From contig NZ_VSJK01000014.1 in the NCBI RefSeq assembly GCF_008085915.1, positions 1-64,000 on the forward strand: a stretch of DNA of 64,000 nucleotides, given 5' to 3'. This DNA is from Oceaniovalibus sp. ACAM 378 (GTDB lineage: Bacteria > Pseudomonadota > Alphaproteobacteria > Rhodobacterales > Rhodobacteraceae). Under the pieces are notes generated by a model that did no database searches, was not told where the DNA came from, and worked only from the letters and a program-made list of their open reading frames with translations. A program made the translations under genes and the position numbers. Shown here in pieces: positions 55,452-62,087 of this stretch (within the stretch, counting starts at the first letter, position 1; every line of letters starts with the position of its first letter).

Positions 55452-56210
55452 TCATACCCGGTGCTCGGGGTTTTCGTAATCGAAACGGCAGCCTGCCTTC
55501 CACGCGTTGCGGTCGTTGCCGTGGTTGGGCAGACCGCCCGCATCTTTCAGCATCCGCGCCATGTGCATCAGGTTCCACGTCATGATCGTTGCATTGCGCT
55601 GGGTGAAATCGTTGTCAAAGCCTGCCGGGCCGCCTTCGATCTCATCCCCATAGGATGGGCCCGGGCCAGCCTCGCCGATCCAGCCGCAATCGGCCTGCGG
55701 TGGAATTGTATAGCCCAGATGGCCAAGCGCATAGAGGATCGTCATCGCGCAGTGCTTGATCCCGTCCTCGTTGCCGGTCACGACCGCGGCGCCTGTCTTG
55801 CCATAGAAAACACTTTGGCCCTTGTCGTTCAGCATCCCTGACATGCCATAAAGCCTTTCGATCAGCACGCGGCAGAGCGAGCTTTCTTCACCCAGCCAGA
55901 TCGGCGTTCCGATGATCAGGATGTCGGCGGCGGCGACCTTTTCCCACAGTGCGGGCCAATCGTCCCTGTCCCAGCCGTGCTCGGTCATATCCGGATAGAC
56001 ACCGTAAGCGATCTGATGCGACGCAGCGTGAATATGCTCCACGCTGACACCATTGCGCGACATGATCTCACCAGCGACCGAGAGCAGCAACTTGGTATGA
56101 GAGTCCCCCTCGACCTTCTTCAGGGTTGTGTTGAAGATCACCGCCTTCAGATCAGAGAAATCGGTCGTGTTATCGTCGCAAAGCTTTGACTGGGTCTCGT
56201 TCAAGGTCAT
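55452..56210 (-). CDS. Flavodoxin-like NAD(P)H-dependent FMN oxidoreductase
   Basis: The 252-residue protein has an AVIFNTTLKK strand-loop start and ADILIIGTPIWLGEESSL and GAAVVTGNEDGIKHCAM segments, the FMN-binding loops of the NAD(P)H-dependent FMN reductase/WrbA-like group. It probably reduces quinones or other electrophiles, or detoxifies. AGGAGAG precedes the ATG. Its gaps to both neighbours are under 50 bp, in a run starting with the ECF sigma factor, suggesting a stress-response output. Confidence 0.78.
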   Translation of the reverse strand: MTLNETQSKLCDDNTTDFSDLKAVIFNTTLKKVEGDSHTKLLLSVAGEIMSRNGVSVEHIHAASHQIAYGVYPDMTEHGWDRDDWPALWEKVAAADILIIGTPIWLGEESSLCRVLIERLYGMSGMLNDKGQSVFYGKTGAAVVTGNEDGIKHCAMTILYALGHLGYTIPPQADCGWIGEAGPGPSYGDEIEGGPAGFDNDFTQRNATIMTWNLMHMARMLKDAGGLPNHGNDRNAWKAGCRFDYENPEHRV

Positions 56211-56258
56211 GGTAGGGCTCTCCTGTCAGGTGACGCTGGTGGATGTGACTGGCCGGGT

Positions 56259-56693
56259 TCAGGCGGTCTGCACCGGGGCGGGCAAGAGCGCATAGGTTTT
56301 CCCGAGGACGGCCCCAAAGATGATATGCAGCACCAGCGTCATGACAGGCGCCATCACGCCGAAATTCATCCCAAAGAAGCCAGCACCCGCCATCGGCATG
56401 ATCACGATCATCATGCCCAGCCAGGCAACAATACCAAATACAATGCCTTTAAGTACGGCGCTGCCGCCGGGGATCATATCATAAAGGATCGCGAAACCGC
56501 CGCCCCAGGCCACGGTGCCGATCATGAAATGGGCGATCCAGCCCACAATAGTCGGCGCACCCATCATCATGGCGAGCATGGCTGCCACATCAAGTTCTGG
56601 CAGCACGCCCATCATGCCTTTGGCAACCATCAGCACCGATAATACGGCAGTTGCAACGAAGCCGGCCAGAAAGCCGTTTTTGAGATTGGTCAT
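56259..56693 (-). CDS. Four-helix membrane protein (DUF6789-like)
   Basis: The 144-residue protein has four hydrophobic segments: at 5-30 (GFLAGFVATAVLSVLMVAKG), 48-72, 82-104 and 110-136. It is rich in Met and Gly. It resembles the small membrane proteins grouped as DUF6789, which often neighbour ECF sigma or oxidative-stress genes; I recall this from family patterns and have not tested it. AAGGAGC precedes the ATG. Function unknown. Confidence 0.65.
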   Translation of the reverse strand: MTNLKNGFLAGFVATAVLSVLMVAKGMMGVLPELDVAAMLAMMMGAPTIVGWIAHFMIGTVAWGGGFAILYDMIPGGSAVLKGIVFGIVAWLGMMIVIMPMAGAGFFGMNFGVMAPVMTLVLHIIFGAVLGKTYALLPAPVQTA

Positions 56694-56727
56694 TTTATTG
56701 CTCCTTCAAATATGTCGCGGGGCCGTC

Positions 56728-56997
56728 TTAGACGCCGGACTGTTTTCCATCGTTAAACGCGGCAAGGATGCTGTCGATGCAGGTGTCGACCGTTTTATCG
56801 TCTTGGCCCGCCTTTAGGCTGCGGGCTTCGGCAGTGATCAGGCTGCGCGTCACGCGCATCTGGCCGATGAACCGGGCACAGCCGTTGCACATCGACATGT
56901 GCAGTCGAAACTGCAGCCTTTGAGTGAGGCTTGTCTCTTCATCCAGAAAAGCGTCGGCCTGTTCAGCAAGCTCGCGGCAGGTCAGCATCATCATCAT
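56728..56997 (-). CDS. Zinc-binding anti-sigma factor (ZAS type)
   Basis: The 89-residue product, starting at the first of four consecutive Met codons, has the anti-sigma zinc motif: C7, then H33-x3-C37-x2-C40 (HMSMCNGC). There is no membrane segment, so it is a soluble anti-sigma factor of the ChrR/RsrA-like ZAS group. It follows the ECF sigma gene and would hold that factor inactive until a signal, probably oxidative, changes the zinc site. The exact start among the four Met codons cannot be fixed. Confidence 0.78.
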   Translation of the reverse strand: MMMMLTCRELAEQADAFLDEETSLTQRLQFRLHMSMCNGCARFIGQMRVTRSLITAEARSLKAGQDDKTVDTCIDSILAAFNDGKQSGV

Positions 56998-57090
56998 CCG
57001 TTGTCGTGGCTTATGAATAGAGAACTGCCCAGCCGGCATTTCGTTACAGATTTTTCTGAAGTAATTTGCAGGAAGCTCAAAAAGTGCGCA

Positions 57091-57693
57091 TCAGCTTGCC
57101 ACTTCGTTGATCGCCTGTCGTAGGGTCCGGCGTGCCCGGTGCAGCAAAATGCGCATGTTTCCCTCGGTGATCTCAAGGATCTCGCAGACCTCTTGCGATT
57201 CAAGCTCTTGTTGCGCCCGCAACACCAAGACAGCGCGTTGCGCAGGCGGCAATTCCTCAATCGCGGTGCTGACATGGTCGAGAATCTGGCGTCCGGCGAC
57301 GACACGCTCGGGTGTCATCTCGTCCCACAGATCGGGTTTGTCCTTCCAGCGCCCCCGCCCATCAAAGGCGTCGGCGAAATCGTCGTCGTTCGCCGCAGTA
57401 TCAAGCGATACAACGCGACCATCGCGTTTGACGCGGGTTTTCGCCTTGTTTGACAGTATCGTGAAAATCCAACCGGCAAGCGATGACCGCGCCTCAAATC
57501 CCTCAATGTTGCGCAACACTGCGATCCAGGTCTCATGCGCCACCTCTTCTGCCGAGGCGCGATTGCGCAAAATCGCCGAGGCGACCCGCACCATCGAGAC
57601 GTTATGCCGACGATAAAGGCTTTCAAACGCGCCGCGCTCGCCCGCCGTAAGGCCACGGACGATTTCGGCGTCGTTTTCAGCCTGCGCAGTCAT
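57091..57693 (-). CDS. ECF-family RNA polymerase sigma factor
   Basis: The 200-residue protein has region 2 (GAFESLYRRHNVSMVRVASA, then EEVAHETWIAVLRNIEGFEA, about 21-70) and region 4 (LPPAQRAVLVLRAQQELESQEVCEILEI, 148-175, then MRILLHRARRTLRQ). Between them is an acidic linker (ANDDDFADAF). It would direct RNA polymerase to stress genes and is followed by its zinc anti-sigma partner. In this group such factors often control their own operon. The ribosome site is weak. Confidence 0.88.
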   Translation of the reverse strand: MTAQAENDAEIVRGLTAGERGAFESLYRRHNVSMVRVASAILRNRASAEEVAHETWIAVLRNIEGFEARSSLAGWIFTILSNKAKTRVKRDGRVVSLDTAANDDDFADAFDGRGRWKDKPDLWDEMTPERVVAGRQILDHVSTAIEELPPAQRAVLVLRAQQELESQEVCEILEITEGNMRILLHRARRTLRQAINEVAS

Positions 57694-57802
57694 TCAGCAT
57701 TTTCCCGACTTTTCCACCGGTGCCGCGCAAGACAATTGCCATGCCACCTTTGATGATTGACGCCATAACGGGGGTCGCAGCGGCATCAAAGCGCTTGGAT
57801 GA

Positions 57803-58600
57803 TCACCGCTCACTGGATGGCCTTTCGGGCGGGGCCCAGACCAGTCGGCGGTGGTCAAAGTCTGTCATGAGGTTCGGCTTGATGACGTTGAAAAACGGCG
57901 ACAGATCGAAATCACGGGGCGTGAACAAGGAATGGTGGCGTATGTGATAGATCTCTTTCTGCGCGAAGGCACCGCTTTTGCCAGCGGTCGTCACGTCCGG
58001 CAAGATCGGATAGTGGATCGATTGGAAGGCCTGTGCGATCAAGGACGAGCAGATCGCCCTTGTCGGATCGCCGGACCCAACGGCAAGCAAGCGTCGTCGC
58101 CAACGGACGGGCACTGGTGGCGTCGGGAAGAAATAGCGCAACAGATCAAATATGTTGCGCATGTCGTACCTCAGGCCAAGTTTTCCGACCATGAAAGCAA
58201 CGATCTTTGCACGTTCCCGTGCGGATAACCCCAGTGGGCGACAGATGCGCGTGTTGTAGGTTTCGTACTTGGACAATTCCACGGCCTCGCAGCCACGGCC
58301 CAAATTCACCTCGATCAATCTTGCCCGCTCCGATCCGTCCTTGGGTGCAGGAAGCGTTTCGCCAATGTAAAGGGCAGCATGTGACCATGTGGACTGCGTC
58401 AGATATTTGATCGCAACTGAAATGCGTTCGTTGCCCTCGATCAGAACCACGTCACCCGGCAATAGCGTTCTGCAAAGCGTGTCGAAGTCTGACGGCGTGT
58501 AGGGATTATATCCAGAGCTTTGCTTGCTGAGCTTGGTTGCAAGATGCCTCCCGACCCAATCTAGCGTCCTGTCGAATGCAGTGCTCTCTCTCGCAGCCAT
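57803..58600 (-). CDS. YiiX/YebB-like papain-fold cysteine hydrolase
   Basis: The 265-residue protein has a GDVVLIEGNERISVAIKYLTQ strand, the catalytic His at 74 (STWSHAALYIG) and the catalytic Cys at 184 (AICSSLIAQAF) in the permuted NlpC/P60 order, where His precedes Cys. Family members act on the cell envelope or lipids, with substrate unclear. No signal peptide is seen. GGGGGTGA precedes the ATG. It is alone, on the minus strand, between the ECF operon and the TetR operon. Confidence 0.78.
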   Translation of the reverse strand: MAARESTAFDRTLDWVGRHLATKLSKQSSGYNPYTPSDFDTLCRTLLPGDVVLIEGNERISVAIKYLTQSTWSHAALYIGETLPAPKDGSERARLIEVNLGRGCEAVELSKYETYNTRICRPLGLSARERAKIVAFMVGKLGLRYDMRNIFDLLRYFFPTPPVPVRWRRRLLAVGSGDPTRAICSSLIAQAFQSIHYPILPDVTTAGKSGAFAQKEIYHIRHHSLFTPRDFDLSPFFNVIKPNLMTDFDHRRLVWAPPERPSSER

Positions 58601-58822
58601 GGTTCACCCCCAACGGTAGGATAGTTCGATATTATCTGACCGCAAAGGTTCCAGTGATCCGATAACAACAATGGGATGGCGGTGCAGGGGGACTGGCGCC
58701 ATGTGGATGACCGCGAGGGATGAAGGGATCTTAGGCAAGGGTGCCGAGGAAACCGGGCCTTGCAGGGTGGCGCAGGTGTCAAATGCGATGGCCTTGATGG
58801 CCGTTGCAGGACCTGTCGGCTT

Positions 58823-59425
58823 TCAGGTGACCTTCACGCGTTTATCGTCGATTTCTGAGGCCATATCTTCAGCCAGTTGGTTGAAGTCTTCGGTATCCAT
58901 GCCCTGATGCATGGCCAGCCGAAGTGCCGTGACATTGGCCTGAAATCGGCGCGCCAAGCGGTTTGGGTCTGCACTGGCTGGCAACTCGCCCGCGTTTTGC
59001 GCCGCGACAAAGGCGGCGACAAATTCGTTTTGCATCGCGGTCAGATAGTCCCGGGTCGTGTCAGCAATCGCCGGGTCTGTCGTGCGCGTGTCGACCATGG
59101 TTTTCGTCAACATGCAGGCCTGTCGTGCCAAGTCATCCGGAGCCAGCCGCCCATAGGTGCGGAACTGTTCAGCCAGAGCATCCAAGGGCGAGGTCGCGCG
59201 CGCCAGTTGATCGCGAAACCCCGCGCGCGACTTCTCGAAATAACGCCTCAACGCCAGCAAATAGAGGTTCTCTTTGCTGGTAAATGCCGCATAGATGCTG
59301 CCGGGTTTCATCGCCAACCTCGCCTCAAGATCCTTGAGCGACGTTGCATGAAACCCCTTCTCCCAGAACAGAACCATAGCGGCGTCGAGGGCGATTTCCC
59401 GATCGTAAGGCGCTGAACGAGCCAT
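58823..59425 (-). CDS. TetR-family transcriptional repressor
   Basis: The 200-residue protein has a TetR helix-turn-helix (GFHATSLKDLEARLAMKPGSIYAAF, about 24-48) followed by a helical ligand domain. It is the third gene of a run with an AhpD-like and a DsbA-like gene and starts 2 bases after the DsbA-like stop, so it represses its own operon. Twin operators at 60995-61034 upstream of the first gene fit this. The signal is probably an electrophile or oxidant, by analogy with NemR-like regulators. Confidence 0.87.
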   Translation of the reverse strand: MARSAPYDREIALDAAMVLFWEKGFHATSLKDLEARLAMKPGSIYAAFTSKENLYLLALRRYFEKSRAGFRDQLARATSPLDALAEQFRTYGRLAPDDLARQACMLTKTMVDTRTTDPAIADTTRDYLTAMQNEFVAAFVAAQNAGELPASADPNRLARRFQANVTALRLAMHQGMDTEDFNQLAEDMASEIDDKRVKVT

Positions 59426-59427
59426 GG

Positions 59428-60072
59428 TCAGGCAGGCTCATTCGTCAGCTGCTTCAGGATGCTCGTATAGTTTTCGACCCCTTGGGCGCCGGTCACAAGG
59501 TGCTGGGCATCAAAAATCACCGCCGGAACGCCGCGAATACCTTGCTGGGTCCAGAACTTCTCTGCCTTGCGGACTTCGGACGCAAAGCGCTGATCCTGCA
59601 AGACTGTCAAAGCCTCGGCCGGATCAAGCCCAATTTCGCCGGCGACAGCGGCCAGAACCGCAATGTCAGACAGGTCACGCCCATCAGTGAAATGTGCAGT
59701 GAACAACGCCATTTTCAAGTCATGCTTGCGACCTTGTTCATCGGCCCAATGCAGCAATTGATGGGCGTTGAACGTGTTGTGCATACGCATGTCTTCGGTG
59801 AAGCGGAAATCAAAATCCAGATCGGTGCCGAGTGCTGTCATCTGCTGACGGCTTTGTTCGGATTGCTCCGGGGTCGAGCCATATTTCTCGATGATATGCG
59901 CGCGGGTGTTCTGCCCCTCTGGCGGCATCTCGGGGTTCAGCTCGAACGGGTGCCAGTGGATCTCGTGCGCGACCTGCGTCGCCTCAAGTGCTTTGGCCAA
60001 TTGGCGATACCCGATGATGCACCAAGGGCACATCACGTCGGACACGATGTCGATGCGGAGTGGGTCAGTCAC
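59428..60072 (-). CDS. DsbA-family (FrnE-like) dithiol oxidoreductase
   Basis: The 214-residue product starts at a GTG (60072) with AAAGGA eight bases before. It begins IDIVSDVMCPWCIIGYRQL, where C15-P-W-C18 is the FrnE/2-hydroxychromene-isomerase-like active site. VPAVIF near 188 is the cis-Pro loop. No signal peptide is present, so it is cytoplasmic. It is a thiol oxidoreductase or isomerase that may counter oxidative or electrophile stress with the neighbouring AhpD-like protein. Confidence 0.87.
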   Translation of the reverse strand: MTDPLRIDIVSDVMCPWCIIGYRQLAKALEATQVAHEIHWHPFELNPEMPPEGQNTRAHIIEKYGSTPEQSEQSRQQMTALGTDLDFDFRFTEDMRMHNTFNAHQLLHWADEQGRKHDLKMALFTAHFTDGRDLSDIAVLAAVAGEIGLDPAEALTVLQDQRFASEVRKAEKFWTQQGIRGVPAVIFDAQHLVTGAQGVENYTSILKQLTNEPA

Positions 60073-60141
60073 GGGATAGTCCTTTCAATTTGTCCAAGTA
60101 CCTTGCGGGGCGACACTGGTGCCGCCCCGCTGTCATGCGCC

Positions 60142-60708
60142 TTATTCAGCGGCGACTTTTGCACGCGACCAAGCGAATTTCTTGAACACCTCATCAACCG
60201 GAGTCTGGGCAAAGTGGTTGGTGTAGTTCGACATCAATTTCTGTGCAGCACCCAGGATGACTTCAAGGATATTGGCCCGAGTGAACCCAGCGGTGAGGAA
60301 GGCTTGCGTGTCGGCCTCATCCACAAATCCGCGGTTCTGAATGACCAGCAGGGTGAAGTCGCGCAGCGCTTCCAGCTTGGCGGTCGGCAGGGGCGTTTCG
60401 TTGCGCAGCGCCTCGGTGATTGCGTCATCAACCTTCATCATCTTGGCAATGCCGGTGTGCGCGGGGACGCAGTAGTGGCAGTCCTGTTCGACGTTCACAG
60501 TTTGCCAGACGACAGTTTTTTCCTCGTCGGTCAGGCTGGTGGCCATGAACTGTTGATGGGCAAAGTTATAGGTCGCCAGCAGTCCGGGTGCGTCGGCCAT
60601 TACAGCATGCAGGCCGGGGATACGGCCGTTGTTTTTCAGCGACGTTTCCAGAAGCGGCTTGGACAGGTCGGGGGCAGTTTCGATGGTGTGTTTGATAAAG
60701 TCAGTCAT
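60142..60708 (-). CDS. AhpD-like carboxymuconolactone decarboxylase-family protein
   Basis: The 188-residue alpha-helical protein has the AhpD-type redox motif C77-x2-C80-x3-H84 (DCHYCVPAH). The family includes peroxidase-linked thiol proteins. It is the first gene of the TetR operon. TAAGGAAAC precedes its ATG. A peroxide- or electrophile-reducing role is inferred from the redox motif and the DsbA-like partner. Confidence 0.85.
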   Translation of the reverse strand: MTDFIKHTIETAPDLSKPLLETSLKNNGRIPGLHAVMADAPGLLATYNFAHQQFMATSLTDEEKTVVWQTVNVEQDCHYCVPAHTGIAKMMKVDDAITEALRNETPLPTAKLEALRDFTLLVIQNRGFVDEADTQAFLTAGFTRANILEVILGAAQKLMSNYTNHFAQTPVDEVFKKFAWSRAKVAAE

Positions 60709-60962
60709 TCAGTTTCCTTAAGTTGTCAGTTTGGTGTGGTTGAATTCTTGTGGGGCGGATGTCGGCGCACCATTTTTCAATCAGGCGGGTGGTCGTGGTG
60801 GCCGTCACCTCTTGGCTGGATACGGTGAACAAACCTTTGTCCAACCCGTCGATGCCGACAGCAGCAGGCCGCATCATTTTTGATCGCATCCTGGTCCGGT
60901 CGATTCTGTTCTCTGCGCCGCGTCTCCCCGTTTGTGTTCCAAAGGCGCCGTTTCGCCTCTAT

Positions 60963-60974
60963 CGCCATATGGCG
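60963..60974. promoter_or_regulatory. 12-bp perfect palindrome
   Basis: CGCCATATGGCG is a perfect palindrome about 20 bp from the twin repeats and 255 bp upstream of the AhpD-like gene. It could be an additional regulator site. No family is assigned. Confidence 0.35.
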
Positions 60975-60994
60975 TACAAGTGATGTAGGTGCGG

Positions 60995-61034
60995 TTGAGC
61001 AATCACTCAATACTCAGCTTGAGCATTCACTCAA
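60995..61034. promoter_or_regulatory. Twin inverted repeats, probable TetR operators
   Basis: TTGAG-CAATCA-CTCAA (60995-61010) and TTGAG-CATTCA-CTCAA (61019-61034) are two near-identical 16-bp inverted repeats spaced 24 bp start to start. This places them on nearly the same helix face two turns apart. They lie upstream of the AhpD-DsbA-TetR operon and are also upstream of the SDR gene. Tandem 16-bp sites are typical for TetR dimers. Confidence 0.65.
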
Positions 61035-61313
61035 TCGTGAGGGCGGTCGCGCAAGGATATCTGGTGGGACAGGCGGACCCCTTCGGGTAGGGCGCGCGCA
61101 TCGCTCCGGGAAGGCGACCAGTCAATCCATCTATGATCGATCTTATCGATAAACTGATGTGGATCGTGCCCATTGGACGGGTAAGGGCGAGGTCTGATTC
61201 TTGTCCCCCAAGCGCCGTCTGTCAATGTCAGAAGCCCGCCGGTGATTTCGCGGTGCACGCGCAGCTGAATTGGCGTAGCAAGGCGCAAATTTCGGACAAA
61301 CGACAGGAACGGC

Positions 61314-62087
61314 ATGACCAAGGTCAACAGAACGGCAATCGTGACAGGCGGACTTTCGGGAATGGGGTTGGCCATTGCGCGCAGACTGGCCCGTGACGGG
61401 GCGCAGGTGACCATCGGCGCGCGTCGGGGCGGCGATGCAGAGCTTGCGCGCGATATCCTCGGGCAGCAGGGCGTCGATGCGCGGGTCGCTGCACTGGACG
61501 TGCGATCGAGCGAAAGTGTGGATGGTTTCGTCGCGGATGTCGTCTCGCGATATGGCGGGGTGGACATCCTGATCAACGCGGCAGGCGTCTATGCCGAGGC
61601 CGCCGTCATCGACCATCCCGACGCCATCTGGGACGATCACATCGACACCAATCTGTCGGGCACGTTTCGGATGATCCGCAGCGTAATGCCGCATATGAAG
61701 GCAGCGGGCTGGGGGCGGATCGTCAATCTGGCATCGGTCGCGGCGCATCAGGGCATGGTGAACAATGCCGCTTACTGCGCGTCGAAGGCCGGGCTTCTGG
61801 GGCTTGGCCGCTGCGTCAGTCTGGAAGGCGCGCCGCATGGCATCACCTGCGTTTCGATCAGCCCGACATGGGTGGAAACCGAGATGCTGAAGCAGTTTAT
61901 CGACGCCGACGTCGAAGCCACCGGAAAATCGCGCGAAGCGGTGCGGGCAGAGTACGCCGCATCGAATCCCCAGCACAAACTGGTCCAGCCCGACGAGATC
62001 GCGGACCTCGCTGCCTTCCTTGTCAGTGATGCCGCGCGGGCCATCACGATGGAGGACGTTCAGGTCAACGCTGGATCTCTCTGGTAA
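61314..62087 (+). CDS. Short-chain dehydrogenase/reductase
   Basis: The 257-residue SDR has the cofactor motif TGGLSGMG (11-18), NAAG at 88-91 and catalytic S141, Y154 and K158 (YCASK). R37-R38 at the end of strand 2 hints at NADP(H), which is inferred. AGGAAC precedes the ATG. Its 3' end overlaps the convergent carboxylic acid reductase-like gene by 28 bp. It may reduce or oxidise a product of that enzyme, but the opposite orientation makes a shared pathway only a possibility. Confidence 0.82.
   Translation: MTKVNRTAIVTGGLSGMGLAIARRLARDGAQVTIGARRGGDAELARDILGQQGVDARVAALDVRSSESVDGFVADVVSRYGGVDILINAAGVYAEAAVIDHPDAIWDDHIDTNLSGTFRMIRSVMPHMKAAGWGRIVNLASVAAHQGMVNNAAYCASKAGLLGLGRCVSLEGAPHGITCVSISPTWVETEMLKQFIDADVEATGKSREAVRAEYAASNPQHKLVQPDEIADLAAFLVSDAARAITMEDVQVNAGSLW

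Larger units (their letters stand above)
60709..61313. other. 600-bp divergent regulatory region
   Basis: The region separates the AhpD-like gene from the SDR gene. A 62-codon minus-strand frame at 60701-60889 ends over the AhpD-like start but resembles nothing known. The palindrome CGCCATATGGCG lies at 60963-60974 and twin TTGAG...CTCAA repeats at 60995-61034. 61140-61300 shows no recognised gene; it is less GC-rich and may be a remnant. Confidence 0.5.

Noticed and set aside
60701-60889. 62-codon gene upstream of the AhpD-like gene
   Set aside because: It has no ribosome site and ends over the next start. The product is Thr/Arg-rich with no known relatives.
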